A stretch of DNA of 37,051 nt, taken from Bacteroidota bacterium. Its GTDB lineage: Bacteria > Bacteroidota > Bacteroidia > Bacteroidales > VadinHA17. The translations under genes were made by a program, and so were the position numbers. Under the pieces are notes generated by a model, which was not told the origin of the DNA, searched no databases, and saw only the letters and a program-made list of their open reading frames with translations. Of this stretch, positions 22,166 through 30,343 are shown piece after piece (position 1 is the first letter of the stretch; each line of letters opens with the position of its first letter). The stretch covers positions 1 through 37,051 of the forward strand of contig DQWH01000159.1 of the NCBI GenBank assembly GCA_011042635.1, given 5' to 3'.

Positions 22166-22464
22166 CATACTCCCCTGAGCTTCTCTTTTTGTTTGGTGAT
22201 CTGGCGTTTCAGCGCATCGACTGCTTCGTCGGCAGCCTCTTCAAACGTCTTGCTTTGTTTCTTGGCAAACAGGGGGCTGGGAGGTATATTCAGCCTGATC
22301 TCGGCGATCTTGTTTTCATCATTCTGTGAATTGTCAAGACGCAGAAAAACTTCAGCTCCAATGATCCTGTCATTGTACTGCCCCAGCTTCTTGATCTTCT
22401 GTTGTATGAAATTCAGCAACTTCTTGTCGGCATCAAACCGAACGGAATGAATTTGAATGTTCAT
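22165..22464 (-). CDS. hpf: Ribosome hibernation promoting factor (short HPF/YfiA type)
   Basis: This is a 99-residue protein of the HPF/RaiA family, which binds the 30S decoding region in stationary phase and keeps ribosomes inactive. The family pattern is visible: MNIQIHSVRFDADKKLLNFI, then KIKKLGQYNDRIIGAEVFLR and a basic C-terminal helix (DALKRQITKQKEK). It lacks the C-terminal dimerisation domain of long HPF. It follows xerC by 25 bp and is probably expressed from the rpsU promoter, linking it to ribosome supply. Confidence 0.95.
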   Translation of the reverse strand: MNIQIHSVRFDADKKLLNFIQQKIKKLGQYNDRIIGAEVFLRLDNSQNDENKIAEIRLNIPPSPLFAKKQSKTFEEAADEAVDALKRQITKQKEKLRGV

Positions 22465-22489
22465 AGCATGCGCTCTTTTGGTTTGTTAT

Positions 22490-23377
22490 TCATGCCCTTG
22501 GATGGGCCTGTTTATATATTTGCTTCAGTTTTTCAAAAGTATTGTGGGTGTATATCTGGGTAGCCGACAGGTTGGCATGCCCCAGCAATTCCTTGATGGC
22601 ATTCAAATCAGCCCCCCGGTTCAATAAATGGGTGGCGAAACTATGCCTCAGTACATGCGGGCTCTTTTTTTCCATGGTAGTCACCAGCCGGAGATAATGG
22701 TTCACCACCCTGTATACCAGCCTGGGATACAAAGGCTTTCCATGTTGTGTGAGAAACAGGGCAGGAAAGGATTCCCGTGCGAAGTTTTGGCGCTTCAGCT
22801 CCAGATATTTCGTCAGCTGGTCCAGATAGGCCTGGGTAAGAGGAATGATCCTCTGCTTGTTCCTTTTGCCCGTAACCCGCACCTGAACTTTCTCAAAATC
22901 CACATCCTCCTCCCTCATCCTGATCAGTTCAGCCTGCCTCATACCCGTAAGATACAGGGTCTCAATGATCAGGCGGTTTCTCATTCCCCTGTAATCATCG
23001 CCGAACTCATACCTGTCGAGAAGGTAGTTGATCTCCTCTTCTTCCACAAAACGGGGCAGTTTCTTCTCCTGCTTCGGAGCCCTGATCCTGTCGGCTGGAT
23101 TCCGTTCCACCAGCCCCCTTTTCACCAGGTATCTGAAAAACGCTTTCACTGCCGAAAGTTTCCTGGCTACCGACCGCGGACTGATGCCTTCTTCCATCAG
23201 CTTCACCATCCATGCCCTTATGAGCCGATAACCTGCCTCCTCTGCCGGAACAGATGGTTCCTGGGCGGCGCAAAAACTCATAAATTGCTGAAGATCATTC
23301 CGGTACGAAATGACCGTATGGATGGAATATCTTTTCTCGTGCGTAAGAAAACCGATAAATTCTTCCAGGTACTTCAT
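22490..23377 (-). CDS. xerC: Tyrosine recombinase, XerC/XerD type
   Basis: This is a 295-residue site-specific recombinase. The N-terminal core-binding domain is residues 1-95 and the catalytic domain about 105-295. The full catalytic set is present: Arg147 (LTGMRQAEL), Lys171 (VTGKRNKQR), His241 and Arg244 (HVLRHSFATHLL), His267 (LLGHANL) and the nucleophile Tyr276 (TQIYTH). Size and motifs fit the housekeeping Xer proteins that resolve chromosome dimers at dif, rather than a phage integrase. Its place between rpsU and hpf is common in Bacteroidota. Which of XerC or XerD it is cannot be settled here. Confidence 0.92.
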   Translation of the reverse strand: MKYLEEFIGFLTHEKRYSIHTVISYRNDLQQFMSFCAAQEPSVPAEEAGYRLIRAWMVKLMEEGISPRSVARKLSAVKAFFRYLVKRGLVERNPADRIRAPKQEKKLPRFVEEEEINYLLDRYEFGDDYRGMRNRLIIETLYLTGMRQAELIRMREEDVDFEKVQVRVTGKRNKQRIIPLTQAYLDQLTKYLELKRQNFARESFPALFLTQHGKPLYPRLVYRVVNHYLRLVTTMEKKSPHVLRHSFATHLLNRGADLNAIKELLGHANLSATQIYTHNTFEKLKQIYKQAHPRA

Positions 23378-23450
23378 GCAGGCAGAGGTTTGATCACGGA
23401 TTCAACCAGGCAGGACACAGGAGGCAAACAGTGTCAGCATCCGGATCAAA

Positions 23451-23642
23451 TTACTCTTCGTCCTGCTTCAGTTTCTGGAGAAAGACGGCACGTTTCACCG
23501 TCTGGCGGCGTTTTACAGAAGGTTTCGTAAAAGCCTGACGTTCCCGAAGCTCTCTCATGACGCCCGTTTTTTCAAACTTGCGTTTGAATTTCTTAAGCGC
23601 TCTTTCAATGTTTTCTCCTTCTTTAACAGGTATGATTATCAT
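23451..23642 (-). CDS. rpsU: 30S ribosomal protein S21
   Basis: S21 (63 residues) sits near the 3' end of 16S rRNA on the small-subunit platform; in Bacteroidota it helps shield the anti-Shine-Dalgarno sequence. The sequence is classic: MIIIPVKEGENIERALKKFK, then a highly basic central helix (RRQTVKRAVFLQKLK). It is the first gene of rpsU-xerC-hpf, with 73 bp to xerC. The leader is about 20 nt and has GGGAAG 6 nt before the ATG, only a partial Shine-Dalgarno match. Confidence 0.97.
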   Translation of the reverse strand: MIIIPVKEGENIERALKKFKRKFEKTGVMRELRERQAFTKPSVKRRQTVKRAVFLQKLKQDEE

Positions 23643-23668
23643 ATCTACTTCCCGATTAAATTGAGGCG

Positions 23669-23699
23669 CAAATTTAGAACCGAAAATACATTTTTCAAA
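23669..23699 (-). promoter_or_regulatory. Promoter of rpsU-xerC-hpf
   Basis: The minus strand has TTTG (23699-23696), exactly 19 bp, then TAAATTTG (23676-23669), a full match to the Bacteroidota promoter with the same spacing as at 22107. The predicted start near 23663 leaves a leader of about 20 nt before rpsU. The remaining gap to 23846 is AT-rich with nothing else recognised. Confidence 0.82.
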
Positions 23700-23846
23700 A
23701 TTTTCTTTCGAAAAAGGGATTTATGCTTTGTGTACCTGCCCGGTCAGTTCTGATTTCCCGGCAATCAACGCCGGATCATTTTTCCTCAAATTACAAAAAT
23801 TTTATGTCAAATTCAAGTTTTCCCGCCATCAAATTCCGGCAGGTAC

Positions 23847-24776
23847 TCAGGGTTTCCGGTGGCCGATTTCAAGGTATGGAGCTATCCGTCGGTAAATGGA
23901 ATCAGGCAGCAACCGGTTCCTGCGAATCTCTTCCAGATTACTGAATTTCCCCTGCGATTCCCGGTACTGCACCAGCGCCCTGGTATGATAATAATCCAGA
24001 TAGGGATGCCTGAGCAGTTCCTGGAAACCGGCCCGGTTCAGATCCATTTTCCGGATACGGGTGCTGTCGATCCACACCCTGCCTCCCCAGCCTGCGATCA
24101 GCGTGTCATCCAGCCCGTACACCTCGCCCACCTGGTCTATACTGTAAAACCCGCCTATCAGCAACCGGTAGCGCACCAGGCGGGAAGCCAGAACCGGACC
24201 CACCCCCGGAAGAACCTGCAGGTCGGCGGAATCGGCGGTATTCAGTTCGAGTGGTGCTGCACCGGCCAGCGATGCCTTTCTTCCACCGGGTTCCGCTCCG
24301 GACACATCTGCTCCGCCCTCGCCGGTGCCCTGCGGGATCCGTATATACGGTTCCAGCAATGCATACCGGCCTGAATCCAGACCGTAAATCTTTTTCAGAT
24401 CGGCCGGTACCCGGAAAGCACCCCCGCTCTTCAGATAATTATCGGCCGTACGGGCCTGCCGGGGAGTTAATCCAAGGGCCAGCCAGTCGTCATACAAGTT
24501 TTCATTTGGATTGAAAGGAAACAGCTTTACCGCCCTGCCCGAATTCTCCCCTTTTTCCTGCTGGAAGGCCATTCCCGTTTCCGGCTTCAGGTTATCCTCA
24601 AAATTCCGGATCTCTTCGGCCAGCTCTTCGGCGGAAGGCCAGTCGGGAGGAAACAGCTTATTCCGCACAAGCGGAAACAGGATAATAACAACCATCAGGC
24701 AAACCCACAAAAGAATGCCCCGCTTTTCCCTCATGGAAAAGGACAGGAACGGCCTGATCTTTTCTTTCCATTTCAT
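23847..24776 (-). CDS. Membrane-anchored helix-hairpin-helix (ComEA-like) protein
   Basis: The product has 309 residues. After a basic N-terminus there is one membrane helix (about 20-37), so the rest is likely extracytoplasmic. Three ComEA-like helix-hairpin-helix units follow: about 95-150, about 176-225 with the best motif (LNTADSADLQVLPGVGPVLA), and about 245-300 (DLNRAGFQELLRHPYLDYYH). Such domains bind DNA without sequence specificity; single-domain ComEA takes part in DNA uptake. Bacteroidota carry multi-repeat versions like this one whose role is not proven. It has no competence neighbours. It lies 72 bp after the transporter gene in the same direction. Confidence 0.85.
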   Translation of the reverse strand: MKWKEKIRPFLSFSMREKRGILLWVCLMVVIILFPLVRNKLFPPDWPSAEELAEEIRNFEDNLKPETGMAFQQEKGENSGRAVKLFPFNPNENLYDDWLALGLTPRQARTADNYLKSGGAFRVPADLKKIYGLDSGRYALLEPYIRIPQGTGEGGADVSGAEPGGRKASLAGAAPLELNTADSADLQVLPGVGPVLASRLVRYRLLIGGFYSIDQVGEVYGLDDTLIAGWGGRVWIDSTRIRKMDLNRAGFQELLRHPYLDYYHTRALVQYRESQGKFSNLEEIRRNRLLPDSIYRRIAPYLEIGHRKP

Positions 24777-24848
24777 CGGACAGAACGAATCGTAGCGGCA
24801 TGTTCACGAACCGACGGTTACCCCACTGACAACATACAACATACCGGG

Positions 24849-26198
24849 TCAGAACAGCCCCAAGCTGTTCAGAAATACAAGCGCTATGGCAATGGGAGCT
24901 ATAAATCTGACAATGAACAGGTACAAAGGATAATACCTGACGGGGAACATGCCGTTGCTCGACAATTCCCCTGACACTTTCGGTTTCCCCATAAACCAGC
25001 CAACAAATACCACAATTAAGAAGCCTCCCATGGGCAGCATATAATTGGCCGATGTATGGTTGAGCAGTTCAAAAACGCTTAAACCGAAAATTTTAAGTTC
25101 TCTGAACCACGACCACGACCCGGAAGCAAAAATACCCAGCACGGAAATCGCCAGTGCGGCCAGCAGAGTGGCTTTCCTGCGACCGAGCCGGAATTCTTCC
25201 GTAAAATTAGCCACCACCACTTCGAGCACCGAGATGGTTGACGTAAGAGCCGCAACCGCCAGCAACAGGAAAAATATCAGGGAAAAGAAATACCCTCCGG
25301 GCATCTGCTGAAAGATCACCGGCAGGGTTTTGAACACCAGGGCTTCCTCGGAAGCAGGGTCAATATTGAAAGCAAAAACCGCGGGAAAGATGGCCACTCC
25401 GGCCAGCACCGCAATGAAGGTATCGGCAAGTGAAACACTCACCGCGGTATTGCCCAGCCTTTCCTTCTTTTGAATATAGGAACCATAGGTGATCAGGGTC
25501 CCCATACCTATGCTCAGGGAGAAAAAGGCCTGTCCCAGGGCTTCCAGCACCACCTTACCGGTTATTTTGGAAAAATCGGGTTTGAAAAGAAACACCAATC
25601 CTTCTCCGGCTCCAGGAAGGGTAAGGGAACGGATACTCAGGGCAATCAGCAGCAAAAGAAGAACGGGCATCAGCACCTTGGCATATTTCTCGATCCCCTT
25701 CTGAACGCCTGCCATAACTATCCAGGCAGTCATGACCATAAAAACCAGGAACCACAGTACCGGCCGGGCCGATCCCGAACGGAAAGTATCGAACATGGTA
25801 CTCATCTCCTCTGCCGACTTGCCCGAAAAACCGTTCACAACCGACTGATAAAGGTACTCCATGGTCCAACCAGCCACGGCAGCATAAAAGGCCAGGATCA
25901 TAAAGGCGGCCACCACTCCCATGACTCCCACCAGATACCAGGGCCTGCCCGGAGCCAGAATCCTGAATGCACCGTAGGGATTACGCTGGGCGCTGCGCCC
26001 GATAACAAATTCCGACATCATCACAGGAATACCGATCACCACAACAAAAATCAGGTATATCAGTAAAAAAGCCCCCCCGCCATTGGCACCCAGTACATAG
26101 GGAAAACGCCAGATATTGCCCAGCCCGATGGCCGAACCGGCAGCAGCTGCAATCACTCCGAATTTACTGCCGAAACTGTCACGATTGGTAAGGTCCAT
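24849..26198 (-). CDS. Sodium-dependent transporter, neurotransmitter:sodium symporter (SNF) family
   Basis: This is an inner-membrane symporter of 449 residues with about 11-12 membrane helices and the LeuT fold. The first helix holds the sodium/substrate motif AAAAGSAIGLGNIWRFPYVL. Bacterial members take up amino acids, but the substrate cannot be read here. I chose ATG 26198 (MDLTNRDSFGSKFGVI), as relatives begin there; an upstream in-frame ATG at 26312 would add 38 hydrophobic, atypical residues from an AT-rich region. No promoter matching the consensus was found in front of it. Confidence 0.92.
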   Translation of the reverse strand: MDLTNRDSFGSKFGVIAAAAGSAIGLGNIWRFPYVLGANGGGAFLLIYLIFVVVIGIPVMMSEFVIGRSAQRNPYGAFRILAPGRPWYLVGVMGVVAAFMILAFYAAVAGWTMEYLYQSVVNGFSGKSAEEMSTMFDTFRSGSARPVLWFLVFMVMTAWIVMAGVQKGIEKYAKVLMPVLLLLLIALSIRSLTLPGAGEGLVFLFKPDFSKITGKVVLEALGQAFFSLSIGMGTLITYGSYIQKKERLGNTAVSVSLADTFIAVLAGVAIFPAVFAFNIDPASEEALVFKTLPVIFQQMPGGYFFSLIFFLLLAVAALTSTISVLEVVVANFTEEFRLGRRKATLLAALAISVLGIFASGSWSWFRELKIFGLSVFELLNHTSANYMLPMGGFLIVVFVGWFMGKPKVSGELSSNGMFPVRYYPLYLFIVRFIAPIAIALVFLNSLGLF

Positions 26199-26284
26199 AA
26201 GAAAAATGAGTAAAATGGTGAATGAAAGCTCCAAAGGGGCTGCAATATGGTAAATTTTCATGTTTCCTGCAATATGCCGGAGAG

Positions 26285-26457
26285 CATTCTGAAAAATGAA
26301 ATTAAAAATCAATATATTTTATACAGTAGTATCAATTATTAATTACTTTATTAATTTTATTTATTATTATTTTATATATATTGATTTTCATTTAAATATT
26401 ATTTTACACCTGTACCAGCTGATAATATTTGTTTAATTTTATGCGGCATTAAGCATT
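26285..26457 (+). promoter_or_regulatory. AT-rich divergent intergenic region upstream of pyk
   Basis: This stretch between the divergent transporter and pyk is far more AT-rich than the surrounding DNA, with runs of TTA/ATT and TTTATATATA. A near-match to the -7 box, TAATATTTG, occurs at 26433-26441 but with one extra base compared with TAnnTTTG. It would put the RNA start close to the pyk ATG at 26458. No open reading frame of note lies inside. Confidence 0.4.
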
Positions 26458-27894
26458 ATGAATATGGCATCGATCTACTCGTCCAAAACCAAGATTATCG
26501 CCACCATCGGGCCGTCGTGCTCTGACAGGGAAATATTAAGGCAGATGTTCAACGAAGGCATCGACCTGTGCAGGCTCAATTTTTCCCATGGCAGTCATGA
26601 CGACCACCTGAAAGTGATCAGGAACATCCGGGCACTGAACGAGGAACTGGGAACACAGGTAGCCATTCTGGCCGATCTGCAGGGGCCCAAGCTACGGGTG
26701 GGAGAAATGCAGAACAACGGGGTTTTTCTGGAAAACGGGAAAACCCTGGAAGTGGTAACCACCCCCTGCACGGGAACTCCGGAAAAAATATTCCTGAATT
26801 ATCAAAGATTCCCGGCCGATGTGAAACCCGGCGACCCGTTGCTGCTCGACGACGGGAAACTGAAACTCAGGGTGCTGGAAACCAACGGCCGCGACCGGGT
26901 CAGGGTTGAAGTGGTATACGGAGGATTGCTCTCCTCACGTAAGGGGGTGAATCTTCCCGACACCCGCATTTCATTGCCAAGCCTTACGGAAAAAGACATT
27001 CGGGATGCCGGGTTCGTACTCGATTATGATATCGACTGGCTGGCCCTGTCGTTCGTGCGTTCGGCCACCGATGTGATCGAGCTGAAAAAGCTGGTGAAGA
27101 AGAAAAAGAAAGCCACCCGCATCATTGCAAAGATTGAAAAACCGGAAGCCCTGGACGAAATCGACAATATCATCGACCTGTCTGACGGAATCATGATTGC
27201 CCGGGGAGATCTGGGAGTGGAGGTGGATTACGACAGGGTACCCCTGATTCAGAAAAACATCATCAGAAAATGCATTGACCACGCCCGTCCGGTCATTATT
27301 GCCACCCAGATGATGGAAAGCATGATCAACAACTTCCGTCCTACCCGCGCCGAGGCCAACGACGTGGCCAATGCCGTGCTCGACGGAGCCGATGCCCTCA
27401 TGCTGAGTGGAGAAACTTCCGTGGGTAAATATCCGGTGGAGGTGGTCCGTACCATGCAAAAGATCATCAACTGGACGGAGAAGAACGGGGCACACTTTAT
27501 ACAGGAACATGCACCGACTGAAATGTCCTCCTCTTTCCTGCCCGATTCCATCTGTTACAATGCCGTGATGATGGCCAGGCAAACCCGGGCCACTGCCATC
27601 ATTACCTTCACCCATTCGGGATACACGGCGCAACGCATCTCAAGCCACCGGCCCACTACAGATATTTTTGCCTTCACCAGCAGCAAAAAACTTCTGAATT
27701 CTCTTTCCCTGCTATGGGGTGTCCAGGCATTCCACATGGATCCCTATGAAAAAATTGACGAAGCCATTGCCCACACCATCTCATTCCTGAAAGAGAAAAG
27801 GCTGATAAAGGAAGGGCAGGTGGTGATTCACGCGGGCAGCACCCCGCTGATCAAACGGGGACAAACCAACATGATCAAGCTGAGTTATATCTGA
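26458..27894 (+). CDS. pyk: Pyruvate kinase
   Basis: Pyruvate kinase (478 residues) converts phosphoenolpyruvate and ADP to pyruvate and ATP, the last step of glycolysis. Motifs are clear: TKIIATIGPSCSDREILRQM at 11-30, NFSHGSHDDH, the active-site stretch IIAKIEKPEALDEIDNI, MIARGDLGVEV near 245-255 with metal-binding residues, and ATQMMESM. The C-terminal domain (about 355-478) is complete, ending QTNMIKLSYI. It is a single-gene unit: its start diverges from the transporter and its stop is 4 bp from the convergent tamL stop. Confidence 0.98.
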   Translation: MNMASIYSSKTKIIATIGPSCSDREILRQMFNEGIDLCRLNFSHGSHDDHLKVIRNIRALNEELGTQVAILADLQGPKLRVGEMQNNGVFLENGKTLEVVTTPCTGTPEKIFLNYQRFPADVKPGDPLLLDDGKLKLRVLETNGRDRVRVEVVYGGLLSSRKGVNLPDTRISLPSLTEKDIRDAGFVLDYDIDWLALSFVRSATDVIELKKLVKKKKKATRIIAKIEKPEALDEIDNIIDLSDGIMIARGDLGVEVDYDRVPLIQKNIIRKCIDHARPVIIATQMMESMINNFRPTRAEANDVANAVLDGADALMLSGETSVGKYPVEVVRTMQKIINWTEKNGAHFIQEHAPTEMSSSFLPDSICYNAVMMARQTRATAIITFTHSGYTAQRISSHRPTTDIFAFTSSKKLLNSLSLLWGVQAFHMDPYEKIDEAIAHTISFLKEKRLIKEGQVVIHAGSTPLIKRGQTNMIKLSYI

Positions 27895-27898
27895 ACGA

Positions 27899-30268
27899 TC
27901 AGAAGGGATATCCGATCCCGATCTGGAGGGTAAAATCATCTTTCAGGGTCCACTTTTCTGTTCCGATCACCCACCGCAGATGATCCGGTTCTTTCGGATC
28001 GCGGACCTTCATACCCAGGTCGAGCCGGAACAGGAAGAACGAAAAATCGAAGCGGAAACCCAGGCCTGTACCCACGGCAATCTCCCGGTAGAAACGGTTC
28101 CATTTGAACTCTGCACCCGTTCTTTCGTCGCGGGCACTGATATCCCATACATTACCGGCGTCGAGGAACAGAGCGCCTTCCATGACCCAGAACAATTTGA
28201 ACCGGTATTCCACATTGGCCTCCATCTTAATGTCCCCCGTCAGGTTGGGATACCGCAGGTTGGCCTCATCGTAATACGACCCCGGACCCAGCGATCGTAC
28301 ATGCCAGGCCCGCAGGCTGTTGGCCCCTCCGGAAAAATACTTTTTCTCGAAAGGCAGGGCACGGGAATTCCCGTACGGATAGCCAATGCCGCCGAACAAC
28401 CGGTACACGAATTCATTCGATTCGTTCAGCACCTTGTGAAAACTCAGGTCGAAATCAGTTTTCACATACTGGGCGTATTCCATTCCAAACAGGCGGTATG
28501 CCCCGTTCGGTTTGGGCGTATCAACCAGTTTGTGAAATCCCGTGAGCAGGTTGCCGGCCATCCCGGCATTGAAGCGGAAAAAGATAAAATCGCTCTTCCT
28601 CTTGATATTCTGATTGTTGAATACAAAATTATACGTGAACTCGGGAATCATCACGTTCTTGTAGCTGTATTCCAGGTAAGTTCCCCTGATCCGGTCCATG
28701 AAATCGGGACTGATATTAAAGATCCTGACCGCATAAAATTCGAAGGGATTCACCGTATGCGAATTGAACCGGTTCCCGTCCCAACGGTACCCGAAAGAGG
28801 CATTGGCAATGGTACGGGTATAATCGGGGCGCCGCTGGAAATTGTAAGCCGTGGTAATCCGGGTTTTCGGATCGTATTTCTTCACAAAGCTTTCCTTGTT
28901 CAGAAATGGAAGCAGAAACACGGGCAATTGCAGATTGGCTTCGGCGCCCAGTTCCAGCGTGTTTTTCAACCCGCTCTCGTTCTCCGTAAGGGTTTCAATG
29001 GCTCCCTTGAATTTCAGATCGAATATTTCGGCTCCCCGGAACAGGTTTTTGTGCTGGTAAATAAAATTGCCGGCCACGCCCAGGTTTCCCGAAGAATTGG
29101 TCCCCTCCACCTCCACCGTATACGACTGGCGTGTCATGGGAGTAAGCTGTATCTGGCAGTTCAGCAGGTAATCATCATCCGGACCGACAGGCCGGTAAGG
29201 ATCCTCAAAAAACTGGATGTTGATCCCCTTGAAAATACGCAGGGAACTAAGGTGCTCATAGGTATTGTCCACGTCTTCCAGGCGGTACCGGTTCCCTTCC
29301 ATAATATAATTCGAGCGGGTCACCACCCTGGGGCGGACGGTAAAATCCAAGTCTTTCCCGGTAAAAGGAATCCCCCGGTATACCATGGTATCCAAACCGC
29401 TGAAATAGGAATTGTCCCTGGCCAGTGCCTCCACCGGATCAAAATCCATGAATACGGTTACCTGATTGATGCGGTATTTGCGGTGAGGTTCCGTACTGAA
29501 ACGGGCAGGTGTCACCCTGACCTGATACGGTTTTATTCCCAGGATAATATCCACCTGGTGGTTACCCACCGTGGAATCCACTTCAAAGTAGATGTATTCC
29601 TTGCTGAAATTAAAATATCCCCTGTTTTTCAGATAGTTTTCAAGCCGTTGCCTTTCTTCCTGCAGCAGATCCTGTTCATACCGCACCCCGGGTTTCAGAA
29701 GGGTCCGAACCGTATCGGCCAGCACAATATCCTTCAGGGTAGGATCTTCGAATTTGTAACGAAGTTCGCGCAGGGTGTAAGGATCGCCGGCATGGATGTG
29801 ATAGGAAACTATGGCTTTCTGTTTCCTGAAAGTGGCCATATCGGTCACCTCGGCGTTGAAATATCCCTTGTTCCGGATAAACTGCCTGAGCTGGTCCCTT
29901 GACAGCTCGCGGAGACGGGGATCATAGATCACAGGAGGTTCTCCGATTTTCCGGAGCCAGTTATGAAACCAGTTGTCTTTCCCGAGATTGGAAAGATTGT
30001 ACAGACCCAGATGAAAACGCACACCCAGGATTTTTTTGTTGGGATGTTGCCTGATATAACTCCGCAACTGGTACTTTTCAATCTTCCTGTTCTCGAATTT
30101 AAGCTTATTTTTGTGAAGCAGGTATTCGTTTTCGGGAATGTATTTCGTAGGATTACATGAGGCAAGGGGAAGAAAGCATATCGCCGCATACCAGAATAAC
30201 CTGGCCGGAGAAAAGGATGACGTATTTTGGTTACTCCTGTTCAATGGTCGTACGGCAAAAGATGCCAT
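27899..30268 (-). CDS. tamL: TamL-like outer-membrane lipoprotein (BamA/TamA superfamily)
   Basis: The product has 789 residues. A signal peptide ends in the lipobox LASC (Cys38), then the characteristic NPTKYIPENEYLLHKNKL. POTRA-like domains occupy about 50-420, and the C-terminal half is an Omp85-type beta-barrel ending in phenylalanine (QIGIGYPF), the usual BAM signal. A lipidated TamA relative is the TamL form known in Bacteroidota, which works with the inner-membrane protein TamB in outer-membrane assembly; tamB is not in this window. The ATG at 30268 touches a perfect -7 box, so a TTG at 30244, giving a shorter signal peptide, is a plausible true start. Confidence 0.9.
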   Translation of the reverse strand: MASFAVRPLNRSNQNTSSFSPARLFWYAAICFLPLASCNPTKYIPENEYLLHKNKLKFENRKIEKYQLRSYIRQHPNKKILGVRFHLGLYNLSNLGKDNWFHNWLRKIGEPPVIYDPRLRELSRDQLRQFIRNKGYFNAEVTDMATFRKQKAIVSYHIHAGDPYTLRELRYKFEDPTLKDIVLADTVRTLLKPGVRYEQDLLQEERQRLENYLKNRGYFNFSKEYIYFEVDSTVGNHQVDIILGIKPYQVRVTPARFSTEPHRKYRINQVTVFMDFDPVEALARDNSYFSGLDTMVYRGIPFTGKDLDFTVRPRVVTRSNYIMEGNRYRLEDVDNTYEHLSSLRIFKGINIQFFEDPYRPVGPDDDYLLNCQIQLTPMTRQSYTVEVEGTNSSGNLGVAGNFIYQHKNLFRGAEIFDLKFKGAIETLTENESGLKNTLELGAEANLQLPVFLLPFLNKESFVKKYDPKTRITTAYNFQRRPDYTRTIANASFGYRWDGNRFNSHTVNPFEFYAVRIFNISPDFMDRIRGTYLEYSYKNVMIPEFTYNFVFNNQNIKRKSDFIFFRFNAGMAGNLLTGFHKLVDTPKPNGAYRLFGMEYAQYVKTDFDLSFHKVLNESNEFVYRLFGGIGYPYGNSRALPFEKKYFSGGANSLRAWHVRSLGPGSYYDEANLRYPNLTGDIKMEANVEYRFKLFWVMEGALFLDAGNVWDISARDERTGAEFKWNRFYREIAVGTGLGFRFDFSFFLFRLDLGMKVRDPKEPDHLRWVIGTEKWTLKDDFTLQIGIGYPF

Positions 30269-30269
30269 G

Positions 30270-30277
30270 CAAATATA
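30270..30277 (-). promoter_or_regulatory. Candidate -7 box overlapping the tamL start
   Basis: The minus strand reads TATATTTG, a perfect TAnnTTTG, one base upstream of the annotated ATG. The matching -33 position has only TTTA-like sequence. If used, RNA would start near 30264, inside the annotated coding region. This is the only consensus match in the 75-bp gap between tamL and the divergent methyltransferase. Confidence 0.45.
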
Positions 30278-30343
30278 GATAAAATCAGGGGAGATAAATA
30301 CATCCCCCGAACCTGCAGCTTCCGAACCATCAAATTACGGACC

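Noticed and set aside
22490-23377. Tyrosine recombinase beside tRNA genes as an integrated element's integrase
   Set aside because: It lies between rpsU and hpf as a housekeeping Xer gene, and there are no attachment-site repeats, phage genes or cargo around it.
27888-27903. CTGA-ACGA-TCAG hairpin between pyk and tamL stops
   Set aside because: Only four base pairs and no T-run on either strand; likely chance.
27980-29902. 640-codon open frame on the plus strand, antisense to tamL
   Set aside because: It is a shadow: its translation is rich in His, Gly and Pro, has no recognisable domain, and the opposite strand encodes a well-conserved lipoprotein with lipobox and barrel.
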